Of a DNA stretch of 46,377 nucleotides, positions 8,445 through 16,157 are shown piece by piece (the stretch's first letter is position 1; the number at the start of each line of letters is the position of its first letter). A model generated the notes under the pieces. That model was given only the letters and a program-made list of their open reading frames with translations. It did no database searches and was not told the DNA's origin. This DNA comes from Nitrospirota bacterium (GTDB lineage Bacteria > Nitrospirota > Nitrospiria > SBBL01 > JAADHI01): contig JAJDBW010000056.1 in assembly GCA_029261155.1 (NCBI GenBank), positions 1 through 46,377 on the forward strand, given 5' to 3'. Both the position numbers and the translations under genes were made by a program.

Positions 8445-11201
8445 ATGGAACACTCATTCATCCACACCTTAAAACATAATATCTCGCAGCCAGAAAATAT
8501 CTGGCTCGCCCGGACCTGCGTTTTTCTCTGCACCCTCGGGCTGTTGCTTTCGGGCTGCATTAACGATGAGCCTTCGCCCGATGACCTTCTCCGGGGAAAC
8601 ACGCCGCCCGTCGCCGATGCCGGCCCCGACCAAGCCGTCGAACGCGGCGCCACCGTGGCCCTCGATGGCAGCCAAAGTTTCGATTCGGAAGGGACCGCAC
8701 TGAGTTTCCGATGGCGAATTCTCGAACAACCCATTGGGAGCGCGGCGGCTATCACCGATCCCGCCTCTCCCACGCCGACATTTGTCGCGGATGTGGATGG
8801 CCTCTATCGCGTGGAGTTAATTGTTGGCGAAATCGTGGATATTAATCTGCCCGCCAATGTGCCCGGTGCAGGAGAAGCTGGAGCCAGCAGCGAACCCGAC
8901 GAGGTGGCCATCTTTGCCGGCGCGCCGGGACCTTTTACCGACAGCGGAAACAAGCTCTTGCTCGACGGATTGCATTTCGGCACGACACTGCTGCCGATGA
9001 CCATCGGCGGCGACGCCAACCTTACCGCCGAGGCCTGGGTCTGGATCAACAATGTCCCTGCCGCAACGGCGCTGATTATGGGAAAGGAAGGGGTCTTCGA
9101 CCTTGTCCTTAGAAGCGACGGAACGGTCGCCTTCCAATGGTTTCTTGAAGCTGGGGGAGGCCAAACCGGCGGCCTGCCGCTTAGCCTTCAAACCTGGCAC
9201 CACCTCGCCGCCGTCATCGACCGAAGCAGATCACTCGCCTTCTTGGCCCTGGATGGAAAAATAATGGCCACCGCGACCCTCAGCGGAAACCTCAATACCA
9301 ATACCCTGCGTTTCAATGTGGGCGGACGAGACGGGTCCGGCTTTTTAACCGGCATGATCGACGAAGTCCGTGTCACCGACAATGTCCGCTACACCAGCGA
9401 CTTCGACCCGCCCCTGGTGCCCTTGCTCGCCGACATCCCCTTCGTCGAAAATTTTCAAAATTCCGTACACGGCCTTTGGCACTTTGACGAATTGGCCGGT
9501 ATCACCTTGTTCGCCGACCAGTCCCTGCGGACGAACGATCTTTTTCTTGTCGCCCAGAAGGGCTTCCGGCCCCTGACGCGCATGCTGAATGCCCGCATCA
9601 ACCATCGCGCCTTGGTCCTCGGCAATCGCATCTGGATCGCAGGTGGCCTGAATGCCACCGGGCAACCCGTCGTTCAAAGCGAATCCATCGGCAGCGACGA
9701 TCAAGTCAAGGCCGATGCCGATCTTTTCGTGACGGCCAGAAACCCCACCCTTGTAATCGACCGGCCCACCGGTTTAGGAGACGGGGAGAAGGACTTCAAT
9801 TTTTCCGTGCAGACCTCACCGCCCATCTCGGAATTAAGTGTTTCAGCCGATACGCTGCGGGGTCTCGACAACGGCGCGGGCGCAATCATCGGGACAGGAA
9901 TTTCCACCGGAACGGTCAACTATGTCAATGGACAAGTGTCTATTACCTTTGCCCCCGCCGACCCCGCGCCGACAGCGGGCACGCTCCGTATTATTGCCGG
10001 GGGATTGACCGCCGTCGACGATGGCAGCGGGAATTTATTTATCAATGGCTTGGATGAAGGTGATATCACAGGCAAAGTTGCGACGGTCACTTTCCCTGCA
10101 CCGCTTACACCGGGGAGCATCAAGGTCTTGGCCAATACCCTAACCGCTAACTTCTTCGACACCAACGGTAACACCACTAGTACCCCCACAGGAAGCGGGA
10201 TCGTTTCTGGAAATTATAATGAAACGAATGGACGGGTCGATGTCAATTTCAACCTTGCACCGGTGGCTAATGAGCCGCTCCGCATCAGCTACAATTTCAC
10301 GCCGAACAGCGGGATATCGGACCACAGCCTTACGGCCTTACAAGACGTGAACGGAAGGGTCCTGATTACCGGCGGGACGGATTTGGAAGGCATCGGCCCC
10401 ATCGGCCTGAACGCCGCGGCACGTTACGATCCGACACCCGACCCGACGACAATAAGCGCCGTCGGAAATCTGAATACGCCCCGCCGTTTTCACACGGCAG
10501 GCCTCTTGAATAACGGCAATGTGCTCGTGGTCGGTGGTGAAAGCTTTGACGGCAACACCCAAAGCACCCTCAATACAGTGGAAATCTACGACGCAAGCAA
10601 CGGGACCTTCAGCGATGCGGATACAAGTCTTTCCACAGAAAGGCGCCATCACAAAATGATCGCGTTAAAAGATTGCAATCCAAATGAAGACAGACTTCTC
10701 GTCACCGGAGGCTATGGAATGGACAATCAACCCCTGGCCTCCGCCGAACGTTATAACGGCAGCATCTTCCAAAGCACGGGCGCAATGAAAAAGCAACGCG
10801 TACGGCATGCCATGGTATGCCTGCCCGATGGGCGGGTGCTGGTGACCGGCGGCATTGACGAAACCGGTCGCATCCTGAGGACGGCGGAAATCTACGATCC
10901 GGGTAGCGGTCTCTTTAGCCAGCTCGAATCCCAAATGGTCTTTGCGCGCGCAGAACATACGGCGACCCTGCTCCCCGACAAGACCATCCTCATTGTCGGA
11001 GGCCTCGACTTTCTTGGGCCGCACGCCTCTGCCGAGATTTACAATCCCGACACGCAGAACTTTAGCCGGATCAGCACAAGCAACATGGCCTTTGCGCGCT
11101 ATGGTCATGTGGCCCTGCCTTGGAAAAATGGGGTGGCGATTATAGGCGGGGGAAACACCCAAGGACAGGCGATCCCGCTGGTGGAGTTTTATCTGCCTTA
11201 A
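8445..11201 (+). CDS. Lipoprotein with PKD, LamG-like and Kelch-propeller regions
   Basis: A 918-residue lipoprotein with lipobox LSGC and Cys38. A PKD domain spans about residues 52-128 (PPVADAGPDQAVERGATVAL, then DGSQSFD). A concanavalin/LamG-like domain spans about 170-350 (LTAEAWVWI, TWHHLAAVID, GMIDEVRVTDNVRY, HGLWHFDE). Seven Kelch-type motifs follow, with GG pairs in IWIAGGLN, VLITGGTD, VLVVGGES, LLVTGGYG, VLVTGGID, ILIVGGLD and VAIIGGGN. Motif 1 is separated from motifs 2-7 by a 200-residue insert (about 425-623) that holds two related beta segments (GTVNYVNGQVSITF and NYNETNGRVDVNF). The likely product is a surface or periplasmic binding protein with a seven-bladed propeller; no enzymatic residues are recognised. 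A good ribosome-binding site, AGGAG, precedes ATG 8445. It is the last gene of the cluster and meets selO tail to tail with an 18-base gap. Confidence 0.8.
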   Translation: MEHSFIHTLKHNISQPENIWLARTCVFLCTLGLLLSGCINDEPSPDDLLRGNTPPVADAGPDQAVERGATVALDGSQSFDSEGTALSFRWRILEQPIGSAAAITDPASPTPTFVADVDGLYRVELIVGEIVDINLPANVPGAGEAGASSEPDEVAIFAGAPGPFTDSGNKLLLDGLHFGTTLLPMTIGGDANLTAEAWVWINNVPAATALIMGKEGVFDLVLRSDGTVAFQWFLEAGGGQTGGLPLSLQTWHHLAAVIDRSRSLAFLALDGKIMATATLSGNLNTNTLRFNVGGRDGSGFLTGMIDEVRVTDNVRYTSDFDPPLVPLLADIPFVENFQNSVHGLWHFDELAGITLFADQSLRTNDLFLVAQKGFRPLTRMLNARINHRALVLGNRIWIAGGLNATGQPVVQSESIGSDDQVKADADLFVTARNPTLVIDRPTGLGDGEKDFNFSVQTSPPISELSVSADTLRGLDNGAGAIIGTGISTGTVNYVNGQVSITFAPADPAPTAGTLRIIAGGLTAVDDGSGNLFINGLDEGDITGKVATVTFPAPLTPGSIKVLANTLTANFFDTNGNTTSTPTGSGIVSGNYNETNGRVDVNFNLAPVANEPLRISYNFTPNSGISDHSLTALQDVNGRVLITGGTDLEGIGPIGLNAAARYDPTPDPTTISAVGNLNTPRRFHTAGLLNNGNVLVVGGESFDGNTQSTLNTVEIYDASNGTFSDADTSLSTERRHHKMIALKDCNPNEDRLLVTGGYGMDNQPLASAERYNGSIFQSTGAMKKQRVRHAMVCLPDGRVLVTGGIDETGRILRTAEIYDPGSGLFSQLESQMVFARAEHTATLLPDKTILIVGGLDFLGPHASAEIYNPDTQNFSRISTSNMAFARYGHVALPWKNGVAIIGGGNTQGQAIPLVEFYLP

Positions 11202-11219
11202 GGCTGATGTTCCGAAGTC

Positions 11220-12710
11220 TTATGAAGAACAACTTAAGGGGAGCGACTTGGCCCAAGAAGGCGGGGCCTCGGCGTAGGCTGCCATGCCGGGCTGTTCGTC
11301 AAAGGGGCGGGTGAGGAGCTTGAGGAGTTTATCCACTTCCGAAAAATCTTTTTCCTGCTCGGCCTTTTCGATGGCGGCCTGTGCGAGATGATTGCGGAGG
11401 ATGTAGAGGGGATTCACCGCCTTCATCCCCGCCTGCCGTTCGGCATCGGAAAGCGCTTGGGCCTTGAGCCGTCGATTGTATTTTACCAACCAGCTTTCAA
11501 AACTTTCCCCATCGAGGAAGAGCGCGCGCAATGCGGGCGATGCTTTTGTGTCTATCTCGTAGTCCGAAAGTCTTCTGAACAAAATCGTATAATCGACGCC
11601 GTTGAAATCCATGAGAGCCAGCAAAGCGTCGCACAAGGCCTGATCGCTTTCTTGCTCAGGGAGACTCGCTTCATTTTTTATCGTATGGGCCAAGCCCAAC
11701 TTTTTGCGCATCAGTGCGGCATAGGCTTGGGTATAGGCCGGGGCGTAGGCTGCAAGCGCTTCGCGGATTTCGGCTTCTGTAATAAAGGCGGACAAAGCCA
11801 GGCCCAGGGCCGATAAATTCGTGTAGCCGATTTCGGGCTGTTGGCCAAAGGCATAGCGGCCCTTTTCATCCGAACGGTTGCAGACATACGTGGGATCGTA
11901 GTCGTCTAAAAAGGCAAAGGGGCCGTAATCGAAGGTCTCGCCCACAATCGACATGTTGTCGGTATTCATCACGCCGTGGCAAAAACCGGCGGCCTGCCAA
12001 TGGGCGATCATCGATGCCGTCCGCTTTATCACCGCCGAAAAAAATTGCAGGTATTTGTCCTTCGCCTCCGAAAGGCTGGGATGGTGTTCGGCGATCACCG
12101 CGTCGGCCAGTTGTTTTACGGCGGTATCGTTTTCAGTATAATGAAAATATTCAAAGCTGCCGAAGCGGACATGGCTCCGCGCGAGCCGAACCAGCGTGGC
12201 GCTCTTTTCGATACGCTCCCGAAAGATCGGGTCTTCCCCGCCGATCACGCACAAGGCCCGTGTCGTCGGAATTCCCAAGCCCGCCATAGCCTCGCTACAG
12301 AGAAATTCGCGGATACAGGACCGCAGCACACAGCGCCCATCGCCCGTCCGCGAATAGGGGGTTTGCCCCGCGCCCTTGAGCACCAGGTCCCATCGCCCGG
12401 ACTTTGTGGTGACTTCTCCCAACAAGAGCGCCCGGCCATCGCCGAGTTGCGGGTTGTAGAATCCAAACTGATGGCCCGCATAGACCATGGCCAAGGGCTG
12501 GAAACCCGGCAGTATCGCATTCCCCGAGAAAAGGGCGGTGAATTCGGGGCGGCGGAATTCCTGGGGGTCGAGATCGATTAAACGGGCTGCCGCTTCGCTG
12601 GCGCACACTAAAAAGGGCGCGGTGAGGCCTTGAGGCTGCACCTCGGAATAGAAGGGCTTGCCCAGGCGATGGAAGCGATTGTCGAAAGGAAGCGCTTCTA
12701 ATGTTTTCAT
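11220..12710 (-). CDS. selO: Protein adenylyltransferase SelO (YdiU family)
   Basis: A 496-residue member of the SelO pseudokinase family. These proteins bind ATP in a flipped orientation and transfer AMP to Ser, Thr or Tyr of target proteins (established for E. coli and Pseudomonas SelO and the human mitochondrial homologue). Family signatures are clear: AMVYAGHQFGFYNPQLGDGR, KGAGQTPYSR, and HGVMNTDNMSIVGETFDYGP. Residues corresponding to the known active site are present: Lys112, Glu135, Arg175, Arg182, Asp251, Asn252 and Asp261. The protein ends in Cys-Ser-Ser, with Cys494 where the human protein has selenocysteine. The start ATG at 12708-12710 overlaps the TGA of the SagB gene as ATGA, so translation is probably coupled. 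An upstream extension of the frame to 13046 lies inside sagB and is not coding. Confidence 0.95.
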   Translation of the reverse strand: MKTLEALPFDNRFHRLGKPFYSEVQPQGLTAPFLVCASEAAARLIDLDPQEFRRPEFTALFSGNAILPGFQPLAMVYAGHQFGFYNPQLGDGRALLLGEVTTKSGRWDLVLKGAGQTPYSRTGDGRCVLRSCIREFLCSEAMAGLGIPTTRALCVIGGEDPIFRERIEKSATLVRLARSHVRFGSFEYFHYTENDTAVKQLADAVIAEHHPSLSEAKDKYLQFFSAVIKRTASMIAHWQAAGFCHGVMNTDNMSIVGETFDYGPFAFLDDYDPTYVCNRSDEKGRYAFGQQPEIGYTNLSALGLALSAFITEAEIREALAAYAPAYTQAYAALMRKKLGLAHTIKNEASLPEQESDQALCDALLALMDFNGVDYTILFRRLSDYEIDTKASPALRALFLDGESFESWLVKYNRRLKAQALSDAERQAGMKAVNPLYILRNHLAQAAIEKAEQEKDFSEVDKLLKLLTRPFDEQPGMAAYAEAPPSWAKSLPLSCSS

Positions 12711-14389
12711 GAATCCGGATTCGAGGATTGTTGTAAATGGCCGTAGGCCGATACGCTTTGCAGGCGGCTGTCTTCCTTCGGGCCGCCGACCGTAAAGTGA
12801 TAGAGGCTCTGCCAGGACTGATCTTGCATCCCCAGAATGTCGTGCATGACGTCGTCGAAAAAACAACCGATGCCCGTGGAGCGGATGCCCGCCGCCTCGG
12901 CCTCCAAATAACACAACTGGCCAATGAGGCCCGCCTCCCAAAAAAGGCGCGGGTAAAAATACGCACCGTATTCGCGAATCGGCCCTTCGAAGCGTGCGAG
13001 CATGCCGAAGGAAAAGGCCCCGTCGGCCGCGATATCTTGCCCGCAACTCACCTGTTTAGCAATGGCCTTAAGATCCTGCGGAACGAGCAAGTAGAGTTCT
13101 AAATCCGGCGGGCAGTCCTTGGGTTTCTCCCACATAAAAATCGGCTTGATCGCCTTGCGCAATTCGGCTTCGTGTGAAGGATCGCGAAGCAAGACATAGA
13201 GCCCCGCGGGCAAGCCGCTTACGCGGTGAACAAAAAGAAACAAGGCGATCTGTGGCGGCCAAGGTAACACGGAAAAAAAATCGGGCGCATGCCCCGGCTG
13301 AAGGCGCTGCATCATACCGTAGAAGACCGCCTTTTCGAGCGCGGTTTTACCGTCCATTGCCACCGCGCTGCGCCGCTGCCGGATGATTTGGAAGGCCTTT
13401 TTATCGCAGACCGGAAGCAGGGCTTCGGAAGACCGCAGAGATTCAATTTCCTCCCCATCAAAAGGGGCCGTCACACTTTTTTTTCGGGACGCTTCGGAGA
13501 CGCCGTCGATTATGGGCCAGGGCTGATGCGTTGCGCTGAGTGGGTTTTCTTTTCCGAAGCAGGGGCTGTTTTGAATCGTGCCCAGTGTGGCTTCATCTAA
13601 TGCTAGTGCGACAGGCCGACTTTGGGATCGATCAGGAAGGGTGTCGATTAACATAAGGCCATCGGCATGTTCCGCCTCAATGCCTTCTTGACGATCACTC
13701 GCGATCAAGGCAGATAGCCCTTCATCGCTCAGGTGATCGATCACTTGGGCGCGCCAGCCCAGGGCAAGGGCCGCCATCGCAATTGCCCCGATAGCATGGC
13801 CGACATCGTGATGGCAATAGCGAAAGGCCCGCTCGCCGTATTTCCAACTCTCCCGCCAATAAATTGAACTTAAGGCCATCAAAAATCGCCCCGGACCAAT
13901 CTGCGCCTGGATAGCGTCGCAAAGCGCGCGCTCAAAAGGCCGACGTAATTCCAAGGCGTGCTGATAAGGCAGATAGTGATAGACCCCGCGCCCAATCTCT
14001 GGCTTAGCCGCTTCCCCAATAATCAAATAGCATTCGGTGGGATGCAGATTCCCGCTCGACGGATTGACGCGAAGCGACCAGCCATTGCCGCCGGGGACCT
14101 GCTTCCGGGCAGAGAGGGCCATGCTGTAATAAAAAAGCTGACTGATCGATTCGAAATTGAGGGCTTCGGGGGAAATATTGTTCTGGAAGATTTCGCGATA
14201 AAACGGGCCTCGCGTCGGATCGCCGTGGGCCAAGGGGATTTGCGGGGCGCCGACAAACTGACGGAAGGGATTCGGTTGGTTGGCCCAATCCATGTAGCCC
14301 AGCGCGCGTGCATAGCGGTTGAAATGGTGTTTTGTCTGCTGGTGGTAATCGAAGACGCTGTCGATTTCGCTGACGGACTCGGTTTGCAT
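12707..14389 (-). CDS. SagB/ThcOx-type dehydrogenase with two nitroreductase domains
   Basis: A 560-residue flavoprotein of the SagB-type nitroreductase group. The N-terminal half shows the family pattern around SARKQVPGGNGWSLRVNPSS and GNLHPTECYLI. The second half (from about residue 315) starts a second nitroreductase fold with IIRQRRSAVAMDGKTALEK and ends with GCFFDDVMHDILGM. The best-studied SagB proteins are FMN-dependent and oxidise azolines to azoles in peptide natural products, but many tandem-domain relatives have no known substrate. No YcaO cyclodehydratase or precursor peptide is visible nearby, so azole synthesis is not supported here. Its stop overlaps the selO start by 4 bases, and it begins 12 bases after the DUF169 gene. 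Confidence 0.85.
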   Translation of the reverse strand: MQTESVSEIDSVFDYHQQTKHHFNRYARALGYMDWANQPNPFRQFVGAPQIPLAHGDPTRGPFYREIFQNNISPEALNFESISQLFYYSMALSARKQVPGGNGWSLRVNPSSGNLHPTECYLIIGEAAKPEIGRGVYHYLPYQHALELRRPFERALCDAIQAQIGPGRFLMALSSIYWRESWKYGERAFRYCHHDVGHAIGAIAMAALALGWRAQVIDHLSDEGLSALIASDRQEGIEAEHADGLMLIDTLPDRSQSRPVALALDEATLGTIQNSPCFGKENPLSATHQPWPIIDGVSEASRKKSVTAPFDGEEIESLRSSEALLPVCDKKAFQIIRQRRSAVAMDGKTALEKAVFYGMMQRLQPGHAPDFFSVLPWPPQIALFLFVHRVSGLPAGLYVLLRDPSHEAELRKAIKPIFMWEKPKDCPPDLELYLLVPQDLKAIAKQVSCGQDIAADGAFSFGMLARFEGPIREYGAYFYPRLFWEAGLIGQLCYLEAEAAGIRSTGIGCFFDDVMHDILGMQDQSWQSLYHFTVGGPKEDSRLQSVSAYGHLQQSSNPDS

Positions 14390-14401
14390 TGCCGTAAGGC
14401 T

Positions 14402-15157
14402 TTAGGAAAAGGCGCGGCTAAGCGAGGTGGCCACACTCGGTTTTTCACCATTAGCCACGTCCGCTTTGCGGCGCTGATGGAAAACGCTGAGCGTGCGGTT
14501 CGCCTTCGCGAGGCTGGTGATCTCTTCGAGATAGCGTTCTATCTTCGCACCGGGAAGGGCCCACATGGCCACGGCATCGGACAAAATATCCATATAAGCC
14601 CGTGCACCGCAACAGCCCAAGCTCATCGCGGCCTGTCCTTGATTCATTACTTGGGGAACAACCGCGCAGGCCGGACGGCCCATGGCGGGAGGCGTGTTGC
14701 CATCCACGCGCTGCACGGCCTCGCTAATGATCAAGCCTTGCTGGGCATGGGCGAAAAGCAGGACGACATCGGGTTTGATGGGAAGCTGAGCAAGTGGACC
14801 ATAGACGATGTGCTTGGCCTGCCGATTTAAGACGGGGATTTTGGCGATTTCATCCTCGCGCACATAGTCCAGGCCCATCATGGCCTCAAGTGCGGATTTT
14901 AGCTCGCCGCCGTGATCTTCGGAAGGCGCGTCCAGGTTGTGCGTATGCACGCCGATACCGCAGAGCGCGTGATCCGCCGTCGAGGTCACAAAAAGCGAGC
15001 TTGCGCCACGCTCCCAAAAAGAACAACCGGCGGGAACACTGCCCTCGAATGCAGAAACGTCTTCGGGCGGGCTGTCGCAGAAGGCCATTGCCACGGGCGG
15101 CTGGGCCAAGTCTAGGGTGCTTTGGAATGCATTGGCAAGGGTCTGGTAGGGCTGCAT
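14402..15157 (-). CDS. DUF169 family protein
   Basis: A 251-residue cytosolic protein matching the DUF169 (COG2043) pattern: early PPVAMAF, a Cys in a small-residue context (PAGCSF, Cys45), ALCGIG (Cys66), KPDVVLLFAHAQQ, then GRPACAVVPQV (Cys164) and GCCGAR (Cys182-183). The biochemical role of this family is not established to my knowledge; the conserved cysteines could bind metal or take part in redox chemistry (inference). ATG 15157 is chosen over the upstream frame start because AGGAGA lies 7 bases before it. It is the first gene of the DUF169-SagB-SelO unit and would be transcribed from the 15171-15260 region. Confidence 0.8.
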   Translation of the reverse strand: MQPYQTLANAFQSTLDLAQPPVAMAFCDSPPEDVSAFEGSVPAGCSFWERGASSLFVTSTADHALCGIGVHTHNLDAPSEDHGGELKSALEAMMGLDYVREDEIAKIPVLNRQAKHIVYGPLAQLPIKPDVVLLFAHAQQGLIISEAVQRVDGNTPPAMGRPACAVVPQVMNQGQAAMSLGCCGARAYMDILSDAVAMWALPGAKIERYLEEITSLAKANRTLSVFHQRRKADVANGEKPSVATSLSRAFS

Positions 15158-15164
15158 GCGCTTA

Positions 15165-15170
15165 TCTCCT
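15165..15170 (-). promoter_or_regulatory. Ribosome-binding site of the DUF169 gene
   Basis: AGGAGA on the minus strand, 7 bases before ATG 15157. It fixes the start of the DUF169 gene and rules out the 13-residue N-terminal extension. Confidence 0.75.
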
Positions 15171-15206
15171 ATTCGATTGAATGGCGAGTGTACCACAGAT
15201 AGAACG

Positions 15207-15254
15207 ATCTAACAGTCGCTGGCCTAACGAAGTCAATATTATCATGACATTGAC
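15207..15254 (-). promoter_or_regulatory. Possible promoter and dyad upstream of the DUF169 gene
   Basis: On the minus strand TTGACT (15231-15236) is followed at 18 nt by TTAGAT (15207-15212), a weak sigma-70-like pair. The -35 overlaps an imperfect dyad (GTCAAT at 15232-15237, ATTGAC at 15249-15254) that could be an operator. The rest of the 298-base divergent gap 15158-15455 holds no gene that I can support. Confidence 0.3.
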
Positions 15255-15389
15255 AAGGCGGAATTTTTGAGCACACAGGGTCCAACGATATGGTGGAAGA
15301 CAAAGAAAACAGCTGAGAGGCAAATCCTTATTATTATAAGGAAACGCACACAAAAAAGATAGGCCAAATTTATCTTATTTTTCATAGAC

Positions 15390-15418
15390 TTGAACTCCAA
15401 TTAAAAAACGGATAGGAT
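15390..15418 (+). promoter_or_regulatory. Sigma-70-like promoter for the small membrane protein pair
   Basis: TTGAAC at 15390-15395, a 17-nt spacer, then TAGGAT at 15413-15418. Predicted transcription start is near 15425, leaving about 30 nt of leader that contains AGGAGG (15443-15448) placed 7 bases before ATG 15456. Confidence 0.6.
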
Positions 15419-15455
15419 GGCCTTAATATCAATCAAACCAATAGGAGGATCTGCT

Positions 15456-15746
15456 ATGGGAACAAATGGAGCTTTCTTATCAGCAGGCGCATTTATCCTT
15501 TTACTCGCGCTTACATTTATTGCGCTGATTGCGATTCACACCGTGTTTAAGCGAATAACGGGATGGTCGGTCCCGCCGCTGTTCCAAGCTGTTTTGATAT
15601 GGCTTGCCGCCTATGGGGTGTTTAAATACCTCCTCCAACCGGCGATGCCTTCGACCCTTTTATACACCTACATGGGGATTACAACGGTTGGGATCCTCAT
15701 GTTTACACTTTTCCCCCCTCCATCTATCGTAAGAATAGTCAATTGA
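15456..15746 (+). CDS. Small membrane protein, probable 5' half of a split membrane-anchor gene
   Basis: A 96-residue protein with three hydrophobic helices, at about residues 8-28 (GAFILLLALTFIALIAIHTV), 37-58 and 64-82. ATG 15456 is supported by AGGAGG with 7-nt spacing and by the promoter upstream. Its last residues (FPPPSIVRIVN) are produced after a C6 run at 15713-15718. One extra C would join the frame to the next ORF as FPPSIYRKNSQLILG without an intervening stop. From memory this layout resembles the membrane-anchor part of a large membrane-bound cytochrome c family found in Nitrospirota. That resemblance is tentative, because no heme motif is present here. Confidence 0.65.
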   Translation: MGTNGAFLSAGAFILLLALTFIALIAIHTVFKRITGWSVPPLFQAVLIWLAAYGVFKYLLQPAMPSTLLYTYMGITTVGILMFTLFPPPSIVRIVN

Positions 15747-15976
15747 TTTTAGGAACACTGCGTGCCGAAACTTTAAAGTTCAAATGCTTATTTGCCATGG
15801 TGCTGGTTCTCATCCCCTATGGTGGCATGACCCTGACGCGTCATCTTGTGACGCCCACGCCGATTGGTGAGCCGATCGAGTTTAGGATGATTCATCCCGC
15901 CCCGCCCGCGTCCATAGAGGTTCATGGCGTCCGCTACGCGCTTCAAACCGCGAAAAATCCTTTCCGAATCGACTGA
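15743..15976 (+). CDS. Small anchored periplasmic ORF, probable 3' half of the split gene
   Basis: A 77-residue ORF that begins with TTG overlapping the previous stop (TTGA); an alternative start is ATG 15797. It has one hydrophobic segment (KCLFAMVLVLIPYGGMTL) followed by a short soluble part with IHPAPPASIEVHGVRYALQT and AKNPFRID before TGA. The HPAPP..I..HG and NPFR motifs recall the linker that precedes a CxxCH heme domain in certain membrane cytochromes (from memory, tentative). Here the chain stops before any CxxCH, and none follows downstream. It may be translated alone through stop-start coupling, or be the second half of a gene broken at the C6 run in the preceding ORF. A strong hairpin follows. 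Confidence 0.5.
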   Translation: MILGTLRAETLKFKCLFAMVLVLIPYGGMTLTRHLVTPTPIGEPIEFRMIHPAPPASIEVHGVRYALQTAKNPFRID

Positions 15977-15995
15977 TTCAGGAAGGAAGAAATAA

Positions 15996-16034
15996 AGAAG
16001 CGACCGATAAGCAATACGCTTATCGGTCGCTTCT
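15996..16034 (+). terminator. 17-bp perfect hairpin after the split membrane gene
   Basis: AGAAGCGACCGATAAGC at 15996-16012 and its exact reverse complement at 16018-16034 enclose the 5-nt loop AATAC. It lies 20 bases after the stop at 15976. There is no long T run directly after it on the + strand (ACGATCCAATCTTTATT follows), so it is either a terminator of modest strength or an RNA-stabilising hairpin. Confidence 0.55.
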
Positions 16035-16157
16035 ACGATCCAATCTTTATTCACATTTAAAAACGCTTGAATCCGAGATCATTAGGGTCACTGCCCATTA
16101 ATCATCCTATAAAAAATCCTCCCTTGTTTTCCTTATTGAGTAGAAAAAAATAACACG

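Noticed and set aside
10665-11162. A 165-codon minus-strand ORF inside the Kelch lipoprotein
   Set aside because: It mirrors the Kelch codons and has no initiation signals.
12711-13046. N-terminal extension of the SelO frame
   Set aside because: It lies within the SagB-type gene, is Arg/His/Gly-rich, and the family N-terminus starts exactly at ATG 12710, which overlaps the upstream stop.
12707-14389. Azole-peptide (RiPP) biosynthesis cluster
   Set aside because: The SagB-type protein is present, but no YcaO/SagC-D gene or precursor peptide is found in the flanking 10 kb.
13958-14830. A 290-codon plus-strand ORF opposite the sagB-like and DUF169 genes
   Set aside because: It spans two well-supported minus-strand genes, has no ribosome-binding site and no recognisable domain; it is an antisense shadow.
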